Assembly (NCBI GenBank): GCA_015179045.1
Contig: WHUZ01000019.1
Coordinates: 62,001 to 126,000 of the forward strand
Source of the DNA: Kalaharituber pfeilii
Taxonomy: Eukaryota; Ascomycota; Pezizomycetes; Pezizales; Pezizaceae
Reading direction: 5' to 3'
Length of the DNA: 64,000 bases
Of the stretch, positions 1 to 9,919 are shown one piece after another. Positions within the stretch are counted from its first letter, which is position 1, and each line of letters opens with the position of its first letter. The translations under genes and the position numbers were made by a program. The notes beneath the pieces are model-generated. The model worked only from the letters and a program-made list of their open reading frames with translations. It was not told the origin of the DNA and did not search any database.

Positions 1-178
1 CCCCCATGTGCTACAAACTGGGAAAAGAAAGTGTGGAAAAATAATTTACTATGTTCTCTCATGCTCTGGCTTTAATTTGAGCCCACTTCAGTGTCATTTG
101 CATTCACAGCAGCTCTGTATGTAGGTTTATGGATTTGATCGGTTTCCCGGTGATGATCGGTTACTAGGTGAAGCACTC
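1..178. mobile_element. right end of long-TIR DNA transposon (GAGTGCTTCACC family), cut by window
   Basis: This is the terminal part of a DNA transposon. Its last bases (GGTGAAGCACTC) are followed by TA at 179-180. The sequence matches the right terminal repeat of the complete copy ending at 34606 nearly throughout, including the paired GATCGGTTTCCCGGTGATGATCGGTT block. The rest lies outside the window. Confidence 0.8.
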
Positions 179-239
179 TATTCAGTTTTCCTATGTCTCA
201 CTGTTTTATTTTATCTCATGTCCTCATCTTCCTATATAA

Positions 240-430
240 TTATCCTCGCCATAGTAGCCCATTGGGCGGCACTCGAGTAATGATATATGTAAGAAAAGAC
301 ATTACGAACATTCCCCAGTCTCTTGGTTACTGCTATCGGATGGAGAGTATGAGTGGGATAGGGGAAGGAAAGACAAAGGAAAGCAGGTGAGTAGGGCTGG
401 AAAGGACATAATGAAGACCGATTAAGAACC
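240..430. mobile_element. LINE relic: tail hairpin and ORF1 fragments
   Basis: Bases 251-288 resemble the LINE tail hairpin (TCGCCATAG...GGGCGGCACTCGAGTAATGATAT) without a clear poly(A). About 300-340 reads on the minus strand as IAVTKRLGNVRNV, which matches the ORF1-like relic near 43.9 kb. About 340-425 reads on the plus strand as EYEWDRGRK, the usual ORF1 C-terminal motif. The opposite strands mean the relic has been rearranged. Confidence 0.5.
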
Positions 431-966
431 CATTGTGTGTATCGTTGTACTTGGTCCGCTTTCTGTCTGCATTTGGTCACCTGCAGCCTGTCCAGTCACT
501 TTCTGACTGGACGGAAGCTGGGATAAGTGTCGCTAAATTATACAAGCGACCGTTAATCTATTAGTACCTACAACCCATGCCTGGCGTGCATCGCAATGCT
601 AAAACATGAATGGCAAGTTGCATCAACTCCTACTTACGAAACCTCTGATTCTGCCAGAGACATGGGAGATGTTGCATGTTCCATAAGCTCAACTATTCTC
701 CAATACATTATTTCTTGTCACCATTTTCTATGTACATTTTATTCCCTTGAAGAGTCAACACCACTGTATAAATATATATATATGTATGTAGGCATATGCA
801 TATTCTATATTAATAATAAATATAAAAATATTGTTTACTAGTATATCAGTGAGAGGGCCGTGATTAATGAAATAAACCGAGAAGCCGAGGCTTCGCCTAA
901 ACTTAGAACAGAGAGGACTACGTATATAACTTTCTTATTATTTATATATAATACGTTTAAGGGTTA
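431..966. other. no gene seen; palindromic repeat near 490-515
   Basis: There is no convincing coding region. A perfect palindrome, GTCCAGTCA...TGACTGGAC, sits near 491-513 and recurs inverted near 2325-2348, together with the motif GGATAAGTG. It is probably an old short inverted-repeat element. Confidence 0.4.
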
Positions 967-978
967 ATTAGCAAAGGT

Positions 979-1030
979 TGCCCTGCCTTGGCGAGCAGCT
1001 GCGCGCGGGGTCACGTGACACAAAAAAAAA
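979..1030 (+). mobile_element. mini-hairpin retroposon, family G
   Basis: This is a tiny retroposon. The body starts TGCCCTGCC, contains CAGCTG and GGGGTCACGTGA, and ends in poly(A). It is flanked by a perfect 12-bp target duplication ATTAGCAAAGGT (967-978 and 1031-1042). The 5-prime CCCTGC can pair with GCGGGG to form a stem, with pairing weakened slightly by substitutions here. It is too short for a polymerase III promoter. Confidence 0.85.
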
Positions 1031-1042
1031 ATTAGCAAAGGT

Positions 1043-2823
1043 GAATACTTGCTTCGATACTATTCTATGCTTTTTGTGCTATCTCGTGTGGCGTTTTTCA
1101 GGGTCTAATGCCTCTCCCACCTCCGGAGTGAGTTGAGGAGCAGCGCTTTTTGCAGGTAATCAGGTAAGTAATTTTTTTTTAGTATCGCTTGACTATATAC
1201 TAATTTCTATTAGTACTGTACTCGGGGGTAGGGGAAAATACTCAGAAGCGCTATGCATGCATTAATGCGCGCCACCGGACAGGGGGTCAAAAGTGAAGTA
1301 GGTATGACTTTTTGTCGAAAAGTCTTCAGAACTTTTGTATGGGATTTACACACAAAAGTACGACACACGTATTTTTTTAATTGCATTCAAGTCAACAAAG
1401 CATTGCATAATTTGCATAACTACAACCTGGCTGCCCAAACGCGAAGCCAATCTTGCACACTTCTAACTAATGGTATGAGGCATTCTTTTATTCTTTATCC
1501 CACTCTTCTTGAGGCTTTTCCACTTCATTTGTTGTGTACATTAATAATTCAGATGTGCTCAACTAGAGTAGTTTCTCGATTGTGAATTTTATACCGAAAT
1601 TTGCGTGCCGAGCTCGGGTTTCCATTTCGCTATTGTATGAGGCTTCAGTGGGTGATTCGATACTGTGATTGGGAAAAATGAATTGTGCTGGCTGATTGAA
1701 AACAAACATTGAAGCGTGTAACGATGCGAAGCGTGTAGGAATCCTATAGATAACAAGTGCTGTATTACATAACAAACAGTTGAACTGCCCTAGCAACGAT
1801 GTATGCAACTTTTCGCGCTTCTGAAGACTTACCCTTGATACCGAGTACTGTAGGGAGACAGACATTCCAACCACCAGTGCTGATGATGATGATTCCTTCA
1901 TAATCTTCACTCTTAAGTCTTGGTCTTGCATCGATGATTCCCTGCAGTCAAATCTGATGCCTAAATCGAGTTTTCTGGAATTTGGGTTACAAACATCTGG
2001 TGCGCCAAAGTTGGATTTGACAGCATGGTGAAGGTGTGCATGGTAAAGGAAAGCGATACTGGCGGTGTAAAATCAGCTAGCAAAATCCTAAACATTAGAG
2101 TACGTTCTGTACATAGCTACTGTATAATTTAACTCACACTGCAGCCTGAATGGCCTTGACCGGCCTAGATTTCTATGGCCCGTTGGGAACACTGCTCACG
2201 CAGGACGTTGGATAAGTGGATCGATGTAGGCATGGAATATAGACATAGGTTGTACATAGTTACTAGTAGATCAGCAGTCGCTTTAAATATATATGTAGTT
2301 AGCGCCACTTATCCGGGCTTCCATCCAGTCAGAAAGTGACTGGACAGAGACCTGTAGCCACGGTGAAGCCGTGTAGATAGATATTGGGTAGTGGTATAGC
2401 ATCGATGATCCCGCCCACAATCTGGTGTTACAGACCTGCCTCCAGGGAATAAAGGGGTACTGCCATAGGCTGACAGCCTGCATGCGCGGTTACGAAATCA
2501 CAAAATAAAAAAACGTTTTTTTGGACAAACCATACGACTCAACGATAGGTTCGAGACATCGCTCTTGCGAGCTTCCCGTCCCATTAAGAAGCTGCACTAT
2601 TACTCAAACACTGCAGAGATTGATTATGGGCGTAAACTAGTAGATGTAAGCCGACTTCGGCTAAAGCATTTCCAACCACATACACTAGTGCGCCATGGCT
2701 TCTTATTTACAATACGCTTGAGTTTGTTCCTTTGCTTTCTCCATAAGTTATTGTGCTAGCTTAGTAGTCCTTAGTAAAGGACTTCTGAATACTTTGCCTC
2801 TGAATCCATTTAATATAGCATAA
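1043..2823. other. no gene recognised
   Basis: Only short open frames without recognisable domains occur here. Bases 2290-2375 hold an inverted copy of the palindromic repeat seen near 491, including CCGTGGCTACAGG-type sequence shared with 13661-13680 and 43562-43578. No RNA gene was seen. Confidence 0.4.
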
Positions 2824-3703
2824 TTAATTGCAGCTCTCGCGCTTTAATGTACGATTATCCTCAGCCTGTTCCTCAAAAATAAGTGCTATGAACCCTACCC
2901 CAATTACGAGCGTAAAGAAACTAGCCACTCCAAATCCTAACATGATAGAAATCCACAGGATGAGGCACACAAACAAGAGACACCAAATGCCAGTTTTATC
3001 CTGCATTTTCGGCCTCATATATGCATAGCACAACAAGGCAATGAGGAAGATGCATGCAACAAGGTGAGCGAGTAATTTGTCCCCATCCCACGACAATCTG
3101 CCACCTATCTCAGCTAGAATCACTCTCACTTGTTCACCAATGTTGTCGATGGGGATATCGATCTTGCAGGTACCTACGCAGTTTTTGTCCGTCGTTAGCC
3201 GTTCAAGCTTCAATGCATTGCTATTTATCTGAATTGGGCTTTTCCTTACCCGAAGCCGACCCCTCGATAGTCCTCGCAATCCGCTCCATGTACTGCTGCA
3301 CAGCCTGGCCTGCGTCGGCGCTCTTTGACATAGCTGTCGTGAGTTTTTGGAGGCCCTTGACAATGCCATCTAACTGCTTCTGCAAATTTTGTTCGTTGGC
3401 ATTGGCACTGTTTGTCGTAGCTGTCGTGAGTTTTTGAAGGCCATTGACAATGCCATCTAACTGCTTCTGCAAATTTTGTTGGTTGGCATTGGCACTTTTT
3501 GTGGTAGCTGTCGTGAGTTTGTGGATGCCCGCTGCAATGCTCTCGAAGTGCCTTTCCAGAAATTGCTGTTTGGGGAAGGGGTTGTTCGTGGTAGCTTTCG
3601 CGACACTGTTAATGCTCCTCACAATGTCGTCTAACTGCTTCTTCAGCTCTCCGCTAGCTTCCCGAATGGCTTCTCTAACTTCGATGGTCACGTGGGCTCC
3701 CAT
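2824..3703 (-). CDS. two-exon gene: 29-residue-repeat protein with C-terminal membrane segments
   Basis: I place the CDS on the minus strand as exon 1 3703-3250 and exon 2 3173-2824, giving 267 residues. The intron is 76 nt (3249-3174): GTAAGG donor, GCTAAC branch with its A about 21 nt before the TAG acceptor. Splicing joins two overlapping frames in phase 1. Exon 1 opens with a likely amphipathic or coiled-coil region and carries 29-residue repeats (87-bp period) containing QKQLDGIV and LQKLTTAT. Exon 2 adds CKIDIPIDNIGEQ and then hydrophobic segments around HLVACIFLIALLCYAY, WCLLFVCLILWISIML and ASFFTLVIGVGFIALIF, followed by a short charged tail. The layout suggests a cytoplasmic or lumenal repeat stalk anchored by two or three helices. 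I recognise no family. The alternative is two frames separated by a frameshift in a decaying gene. Confidence 0.7.
3220..3550 (-). repeat. 87-bp coding tandem repeat inside the membrane-protein gene
   Basis: Near-identical 87-bp units (for example starting 3361 and 3448) encode 29-residue repeats. The period is a multiple of three, so copy-number change keeps the frame. Confidence 0.75.
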
Positions 3704-4462
3704 CCTTTGCCCCTATTGTATTTTGTAGAACTGATTTCCTGCCAATGATTTAGTAATGATACCTACGTCCGACATGTTTTGGTGAGTTCGTACTAGAATA
3801 GGGTGCTTTTAACGCACTATCAAACAATGTAGTTGTCCAGCTGTTAACGCTTTAGACTGCAATAATTGGCCTTAACGAAGAGAAATGAAATAAAGACATA
3901 CAAGTGACATAGGGTCCCTTTTATCTTTTTTTTTTCCTCTTGTTTATTTTTGACTCGGCTATTTGTATCTAGCATTCGCCAAGGCAACCCGTAAGTCACG
4001 CATGGTGTGAGATATGCGGGGGGCCTTACTGTAATGAGGCCAAGAAAATTTACAGCACCATCAGCGAAAAAAATATCATTGGCTCGCTATTGTGTCACAA
4101 TAGTCCATCCCTGTCAATCACGTGCCTCCCTTCACACCAACTATAACGAAGCATGTTAATATAGCAGCATGGTAATTGTACCACTTGCATTCCTCAAAAT
4201 CACTGTCCTTGCTCAATCTATAGCAAGCATGACAGTATAGCAGCAGGAAGCATAGCAAGCGTGGTAGTAGCATATTAGTATTATAGTATGGCAGCATGAT
4301 AGGTATGCAGTAGTTAGAGGGTTGGAGGTGAGGGGGGTGAGGAGAGAGAGGGTGGAAGAGCGATGGGGAGCGAGAGCTCGGAAGGTGTGGGACTCGGAGT
4401 AGGAGAGTGGTACGATTGAGGGCCTCACGGTCGGGAGGCCGGTCACTGCCAGTATTGAGGAC
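3704..4462. other. upstream of the repeat/membrane gene; no gene seen, ORF1-like relic at the end
   Basis: Nothing recognisable lies in 3704-4320. About 4325-4462 continues the ORF1-like sequence that was later interrupted at 4475. Confidence 0.35.
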
Positions 4463-4474
4463 TCCATCTTCACT

Positions 4475-4710
4475 AGGTATCGGGAAGTGACAGGGTGAGA
4501 CTGGGAGGAAGATGGCTCCGAGTAGAGCAGTACGACTGGGATAGAGGTAGGAAGTGAAGGACCCATTCTGTACTGAACTTCACCCGCATCATTTACTAGC
4601 ACCGCGGGCACTACATGTATCTAGCCTTCAATTTGTTTTCTTCTTTCAATAAACCCTCGCCATAGCCCATAGGGCGGCATGCGAGTATTGATATTAAAAA
4701 AAAAAAAAAA
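4475..4710 (+). mobile_element. 5-prime-truncated ORF1-only LINE derivative
   Basis: The fragment encodes the end of an ORF1-like protein (VRLGGRWL, then EQYDWDRGRK and stop). It goes directly into a short 3-prime UTR, the CTCGCC...GCGAG tail hairpin and poly(A). It is flanked by TCCATCTTCACT at 4463-4474 and 4711-4722. The stop codon and UTR match the copy at 36168-36960, so the ORF1-to-tail junction belongs to a family and is not a chance deletion. No ORF2 is present. Confidence 0.8.
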
Positions 4711-4722
4711 TCCATCTTCACT

Positions 4723-5759
4723 GGCCTCCAGCTGGCTGAGTAATACATGCATACTGTAGAGACTGTATGCGCTTTTTGGAAAGGACTCTTATAAGAACAA
4801 TGCGGCCCATGTACATCAACCGCTGTGCGTACCTAAGGTCAAACTGCTGTAGAAAGATTGTTAACCGCAAAATGACGGTTCCTAATGTGAACGAGATGGT
4901 CTCATACCTGCTCCCTAATTTCCTGCTGTCAGTAAACCTTTTTCCTTGGTTTATCGATTTCGCGTACATACGCTGATCCATAGGTACTTGACAGAGCATA
5001 AGAGGATGCATACTCGTATTACACAAACATCTCATATTTATTTTCTGTCAGGACCATGCAACTTCAGGACGGTTCATTTGTTCTTAGGATGGGGTTTTAA
5101 CAGGATGACAGTTCGGCCTCCGTAACACTTTCACGACGGAATCATGAACCAGCCACAATCACCAAACAGCCGAAGTGGCGGCGGCGCGGGGGAGGGAGAA
5201 GTCTGAACTTTCTACCAAGATCTACACAAGGCTTTTCAACAATCATAGGTTCTTTGGAGTGATTGCAATTCACAGGTGTGTACATTCTTTCCCTGCTTGA
5301 CAGATTAACTTCCCTGTCTGATGCAAATAACTGGCTGATGTAGGGCCTCGACATTCCAATGGTATGATATTGCGCACTTGTGACTTCGCACCGCCCCGAA
5401 GGACGCTCTATTGAAGTACAAATCTGAACCCTCGAGGGCACACCTCAAAGGGTTCGGTCCCAAACCCTGCAGCTTGACCCAGGGATGAACGAACGCTATG
5501 CCTCGAGCTCTATAACCATCTGATGTTGCTTTGTGTCCATCGTGCGACACGGTCGCCTTCTTCGACTCAGTCTACCGGCTGCATCACTCCCAAGACATTC
5601 CAATACGCTACCCGTGTCCACACTCATCTTCCGCCTTTCGATGGAGTGACTGACAATTCGTGGCGCGTTCAATTCAGCCCGGAGGGTACGCATGGGCGTT
5701 TTCTTTCACAACCTCTTCCCGGTCTCCTGAGTCGCGCGGGCGCAATGGCGCCGCGACAA
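4723..5759. other. no gene recognised
   Basis: Short overlapping frames on both strands, some GC-rich (5150-5210 and 5640-5760), have no domain I know. No RNA gene was seen. Confidence 0.35.
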
Positions 5760-5761
5760 TA

Positions 5762-6018
5762 GTGAGCGGCACGAGCCGAGCCAGCTCGAGCTCTCGCTCG
5801 AGCTTAAGACAGCCATGATCACGCTAGTGTTTCTCTTGACAGCTCGCTAAAATGCTCAGCCAGCGCAGGGTTCATAAACTTGCAGCAGGAGTAAATGTAG
5901 AAGAAATACTGAATTTAGTGGATAGCGGCGAGGAGAATGAAGCTGTAGAATAGTTTAGATTAGTTATCAATATCATGTAATCAAGGCTCCCTTGCTCGAG
6001 CTAGCTCGTCCCGCTCAC
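5762..6018. mobile_element. MITE with GTGAGCGGCACGAGC termini, TA target
   Basis: The 257-bp element has inverted ends GTGAGCGGCACGAGC and GCTCGTCCCGCTCAC, flanked by TA (5760-5761 and 6019-6020). Subterminal CTCGAGC/GCTCGAGC repeats lie inside. A 33-codon open frame (about 5851-5952, ending EEILNLVDSGEENEAVE) may be a scrap of transposase. A related copy lies at 44099-44385. Confidence 0.75.
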
Positions 6019-6333
6019 TACGCGACAAACTCCATCTTACTCTTTAGAGTATTCAGCCCCTCCAGGCCAGTCCGAGTAATCACTTCTGCATTGTCAAAGT
6101 CTGATGTGTCTATGAGCTCCTGCTGAATCAAGTTCCACCCTACACGGCAGTTGCTCGTCCAAATTTGTTTTCACTGATGGGTCATTTAAAGCGGAAACAA
6201 AAGCGTGGGATTTTGGGCGGGGTTCACTTATAGACTGCTTGCTAATTGGTAAATATCGTAGTTGATCCTATGTGTCATATCGCAGCATGTGCTTATACCT
6301 GACCGGAGTTGGAAATTCGCGCTAATATGTTAG

Positions 6334-6722
6334 GTAACGCTTGAGGTATCTGCAAACTTTCAATATGATGACATTGATTTTTCCACATGTGGTCGTTATA
6401 TATTCGGCTCTCCATCACTTGATGGTGAATGTGGCTATTCGGACCATCTCACTCTCGACGCCGATGACACATCAACTGAATCGCAAGCCACCGTTCTGAT
6501 GAAGGGGAGGGCCTTCGGGGAGTGATAGGGATTTTGGAATGGGCGAGGGGTTAGCCCCGGGGGATTTACTTCTATTGTTCCGTACTTGTACTTTGTTTTG
6601 ATGTAACTAGACCTCGCCATAGCCCACAGGGCGGTACGCGAGTATTGATATAAAAAAAAAAAAAAAAAAAAAAAAAAGTCACCGTTCCCGTGAATATCAT
6701 GGTTGACGAGGAACCTTCCTAA
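6334..6722 (+). pseudogene. possible host exon split by a LINE fragment
   Basis: Removing the insertion 6497-6677 and one target copy restores an open frame. It runs from a possible TAG acceptor at 6331-6333 through motifs such as YDDIDFSTCGRYIFGSPSLD and DADDTSTESQATVPVN to a stop at 6720-6722. The coding look is suggestive only, no upstream exon was found, and no family is recognised. A second open frame continues in another phase to about 6984. Confidence 0.22.
6497..6677 (+). mobile_element. LINE 3-prime fragment with tail hairpin
   Basis: This is a 3-prime UTR fragment ending in CTCGCCATAGCCCACAGGGC..GCGAG, TATTGATAT and poly(A). It is flanked by (C)CACCGTTC (6488-6496) and TCACCGTTC (6679-6687). 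No ORF2 residues are left. Confidence 0.75.
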
Positions 6723-6984
6723 CTGCACGCTCGAGTGACCGGCACAACGAGATTCTCGCTCTCATCCCTAACCAAGGCGAATACCGGGCAAAGCTGCTAG
6801 TGAGACTTCCGCACGACACGGTATTTTCATATGAGGTTGTTAAGCTTGTCAGGATGCGGGATACGTCAGGGACAAGGAAACAAGGCAAATTGTTGATATA
6901 CACCAAAGATGGAAGTAGCCAGCAAGCAGAGGAAGTTGCCAAGAGGGGAACGGCACCGTTGATGATATCGGTTTACTCTTGCTG
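6712..6984 (+). CDS. unassigned open frame
   Basis: The frame is open from just after the LINE insertion to a TGA at about 6982-6984. It includes EILALIPNQGEYRAKLL, VFSYEVVKLVRMRD and KLLIYTKDGSSQQAEEVAKR. The composition looks protein-like but I recognise no family, and the only Met (6800) is internal. It could be the last exon of the split gene upstream, or chance. Confidence 0.2.
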
Positions 6985-7556
6985 ATATGGAAAAGCGAAA
7001 TAAGGTGGATGTGGATCTCCGTGAGCTGTCGGACTGGTCCCCAGTATTAAGGTCAGTATAAGACGACATGATGAGAATAGGTGATACCCGAAAAGGGCGA
7101 AAGGTAGAAGGAGTGAAAGTTGGAATGTAGTGATTCACTGCTAGAATATAAATTGCATTTGGATGGCCGCTGGTAGTGAACACTCATTAGCTGCTCTTTT
7201 CACTATTGTATGCCCTTGCGATCCTGTACGAGGGCTATCCACCTAGTTTCTCGATCGATTGTGGCTGTTTAGCATAATGCGGCTTGCCGCCTTTTATGCA
7301 ACCGCGCGCCCCTGAAGCTTGAGTTGGAAAACACGAAATAAGCATGGGGATGCATTCAACCGCATTCGGTGGATATTGTGCTGTTATCAGGCGGATGCGG
7401 GCAATGGCGGGAAGCTCCGTCACTCATGTCTGCATGCAGAGAAACGTCAAGAAAATCAGTCCAAGATTTTTTGAAAATGAAATAAATTAAGAATTTCATG
7501 TTACATACCCGAAGGGAGAAACGCTGATGTGGTGTGGACGATACTGCTTTCCGATA
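6985..7556. other. no gene seen
   Basis: Only short frames occur, and no repeats or RNA genes were recognised. It is the left flank of the main LINE insertion. Confidence 0.35.
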
Positions 7557-7563
7557 ATCTGTC

Positions 7564-9492
7564 ATGTCACCGATTACCTTACTGAATACAGTCGCCAAAT
7601 TGGGCCAGAAGGTAGTAGCGGACCTCATTCAACGACAAGACGAACTGTTCAGAAAGACTCAGTTGGGCGGTAGACCAAAGCGAGGTGCAGAGGATCTGCA
7701 GCGACAAGTACTGAAGGAGGTAGACAGGAGACTGCAGAAGGGGGAGTGGACAGCAATAGTTGGAGACGACATAAAATCAGCGTTCAACCACATACGGAGA
7801 GAGAGAGTGGTAAGAAGATTAGATGCGGTTGATCCAAACATAGCAGCATTCGTGGAAGGGTTCCTTCAGCCGACAAGGTTCAAAGTATCATGGGATAGAA
7901 GGGTCAGGGGGGAGAGCAGAATGACTGATGGCACCCCTCAGGGCTCCCCTCTATCCCCGGTACTTTTTCTGGTGGCGGTCGCGCCAGTAGCAAAGAAAGT
8001 CGATAGCCGCGAGTTCTCTAGGTCCTATGTAGACGATTTTCACAGTGTCGTATCCAACAGGTCATTGAGGCAGCTGAAGAAAGACATAGTGGAACATCGC
8101 AGGAGGTTGACTGAGGAGGTACAGGAGGAGGGGTTTGAGCTGGATCCACGGAAGTCTGAGACAGTCGTGGTAGGGACAAAGGGACGAAGCTACAGGCTGG
8201 TAGGTCTGTATGTAGACTGGGAGCTGAAATTCAATGACCACTTCAATAGGAGGCTGCAACTGGGGAAGGCGGCATGGCGGGTAGCATCAAGACTAAACAA
8301 GATTTCCCCCGGCAGAAGACGACAGTTGTATACAAGCATCGCCAGGAACATAGCTACCTGGGGAAGTTGGGCATGGGCCAGTTACGCGAAAGCCTCCCCT
8401 CCGGAACACAAGCTCAGACAGCTGGAGAAATGGCAGTATGGAGTAGCCAGGGAGATAGTCGGGGCTCCATGGGGGATGAGGAGGGACGTGGTGGAGGGGT
8501 TGGCAAACTTGGAATCAGTTGAGACCTTTGTGAACGGAGAGGCGAAGAGGGTGGAAGCAAGAGCATTGAGGTTTGAGAAGGAACCAATAAGAGACCCGCA
8601 ACCGGAGACCAGGTACTTAAGAGGATCAATCGAACACCGCGACCCCTTACCAATTCATATACATCAGTTCCATCCCAAAGACCTTAGTGGACAAGAGTGG
8701 GAAGACGTCATAGCCAGAGAGACAGAGGAGGGGTGGGTGAGTATATACACAGATGGAAGCAGGAGAGAGGGGAGGACAGGAGCTGGAGTATACCAGGGGA
8801 CCAAAGACAGATCCGTGTACCTGGGGAGGCAATGCACGGTGAACGATGCTGAATTAATAGCGGTAGGAGAAGCCCTGAAAGGAGAGGGAGAGTTGGTGGT
8901 CATCACGGATTCCAGAGTTACCATAACAAGACTACAAGGGATAGCGAGAGGAGACCTAACGCCAGAGGGGTCGGCTGAGTTTGTGAGGAGGCGGTGGGAA
9001 GAGAGGGTAGCCCGAGGGGAATATGACGTTGCAGTGTTGTGGGTGAAATCGCACAGAGGAGTCAGGGGCAACGCCATGGCGGACATGGCGGCGAAGGTTG
9101 CCACAGCAATGCAATACCAGGATGAGACAGTGACAGAGGCGGGGATCAAACAGCAGATCAAAGAGTGGAGAGCCGAGGAAAGAAAGAGATTGAAGTTGTC
9201 GTACAGACCACTGGAGTATCTGGGGAGCAGGAGAAGGGTATCCACTCTCGCGGGAATTTTGGGAAACAAGGGATTACGACAGTGGAGACACAAGATAGGG
9301 AAGGAGACTTCTCCCGAGTGCAGGTGGTGCGGAAGAGACTATGAAAATTTTGCGCACATCATGGGGGGGTACGAGGTGTGGAGGAAGAGACTACCGAGAG
9401 GAGAGGAGGGACTAAGGGGGCCGATAAGGGATGAGGGGGTTAGGGGGGGAGAAATGACGCTGGCGGAGGTGATGGACTGGGCGGCAGAGTAG
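7564..9492 (+). CDS. LINE ORF2, C-terminal two-thirds: reverse transcriptase, RNase H, zinc knuckle
   Basis: This 642-codon open frame encodes the polymerase part of a Tad1-like LINE. Reverse transcriptase motifs are visible: GDDIKSAFN (about 67-75), GTPQGSPLSP (123-132) and the catalytic YVDDF (155-159). An RNase H domain follows (about 390-520) with YTDGSR, DAEL, ITDSRV and KSHRGVRGNAMAD. The C-terminus has a CRWC...H zinc knuckle, but the last Cys is replaced (IMGGYEVW here, IMSRCEVW in sister copies), so this finger is probably defective. The N-terminal endonuclease and the first RT motifs are missing. The first codons (ATGTCA) lie in the target duplication, so the apparent start is an accident of insertion. 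No internal stop or frameshift is seen, which points to a young copy. Confidence 0.9.
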   Translation: MSPITLLNTVAKLGQKVVADLIQRQDELFRKTQLGGRPKRGAEDLQRQVLKEVDRRLQKGEWTAIVGDDIKSAFNHIRRERVVRRLDAVDPNIAAFVEGFLQPTRFKVSWDRRVRGESRMTDGTPQGSPLSPVLFLVAVAPVAKKVDSREFSRSYVDDFHSVVSNRSLRQLKKDIVEHRRRLTEEVQEEGFELDPRKSETVVVGTKGRSYRLVGLYVDWELKFNDHFNRRLQLGKAAWRVASRLNKISPGRRRQLYTSIARNIATWGSWAWASYAKASPPEHKLRQLEKWQYGVAREIVGAPWGMRRDVVEGLANLESVETFVNGEAKRVEARALRFEKEPIRDPQPETRYLRGSIEHRDPLPIHIHQFHPKDLSGQEWEDVIARETEEGWVSIYTDGSRREGRTGAGVYQGTKDRSVYLGRQCTVNDAELIAVGEALKGEGELVVITDSRVTITRLQGIARGDLTPEGSAEFVRRRWEERVARGEYDVAVLWVKSHRGVRGNAMADMAAKVATAMQYQDETVTEAGIKQQIKEWRAEERKRLKLSYRPLEYLGSRRRVSTLAGILGNKGLRQWRHKIGKETSPECRWCGRDYENFAHIMGGYEVWRKRLPRGEEGLRGPIRDEGVRGGEMTLAEVMDWAAE

Positions 9493-9650
9493 ACGGAGTG
9501 GTGCAGGACACGCTCGATGTTGCGACGTTGTTTTTTTACTTTTTCTGTGATGTTATACTCTGTTTATTCGTTGTTATGTATTTAAATCCTCGCCATAGCC
9601 TACAAGGCGGCATGCGAGTAATGACATAAAAAAAAAAAAAAAAAAAAAAA
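7570..9650 (+). mobile_element. 5-prime-truncated Tad1-like LINE
   Basis: This is a 2.08-kb non-LTR retrotransposon insertion. The target duplication ATCTGTCATGTCA occurs at 7557-7569 and 9651-9663. After the ORF2 stop come about 100 nt of UTR, the tail hairpin CTCGCC..GCCTACAAGGC..GCGAG, TAATGACAT and poly(A). The inner stem has a T-A pair replacing the C-G pair seen in most other copies. Confidence 0.92.
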
Positions 9651-9664
9651 ATCTGTCATGTCAT

Positions 9665-9919
9665 TATGGTTGGGGACATCTGTATGCGGAGGAGGGCGGA
9701 CATTTGCTTCTATGATGACTAAGCACTATAAGCACTAGTTATGTAGTCGTTACATGCACTGATGCCCCCCTCTTTCATGCGATGCTCTATAGAATTATTT
9801 TTCATTCACTAATTTATCATCGTATAGCATGAAACTAATTTTATCTATTTATTTTAGTTGTGATTTGAGTGTTGAAGTTGATGCGAAATTTGATCCGAGT
9901 ACACATGTCCCCAACCATA
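9665..9919. mobile_element. MITE with TGGTTGGGGACATCTGT termini, TA target
   Basis: The 255-bp element is bounded by TA. Its ends TGGTTGGGGACATCTGT and ACA(C)ATGTCCCCAACCA are inverted repeats. The last 90 bp match the end of the longer copy 25030-25741 (AAACTAATTTTATCTA...TTATTTTAGTTG), so this copy is an internal deletion derivative. It lies 2 bp from the LINE target duplication. Confidence 0.82.

Noticed and set aside
3174..3249. Shorter alternative introns (21-42 nt) using nearer AG sites
   Set aside because: They are below the usual fungal minimum and give stop codons in the joined frame; the 76-nt choice fits phase and branch spacing.
8664..9293. 209-codon minus-strand frame
   Set aside because: Antisense shadow of the LINE ORF2 RNase H region; its purine-rich sense strand leaves the other strand free of stops.
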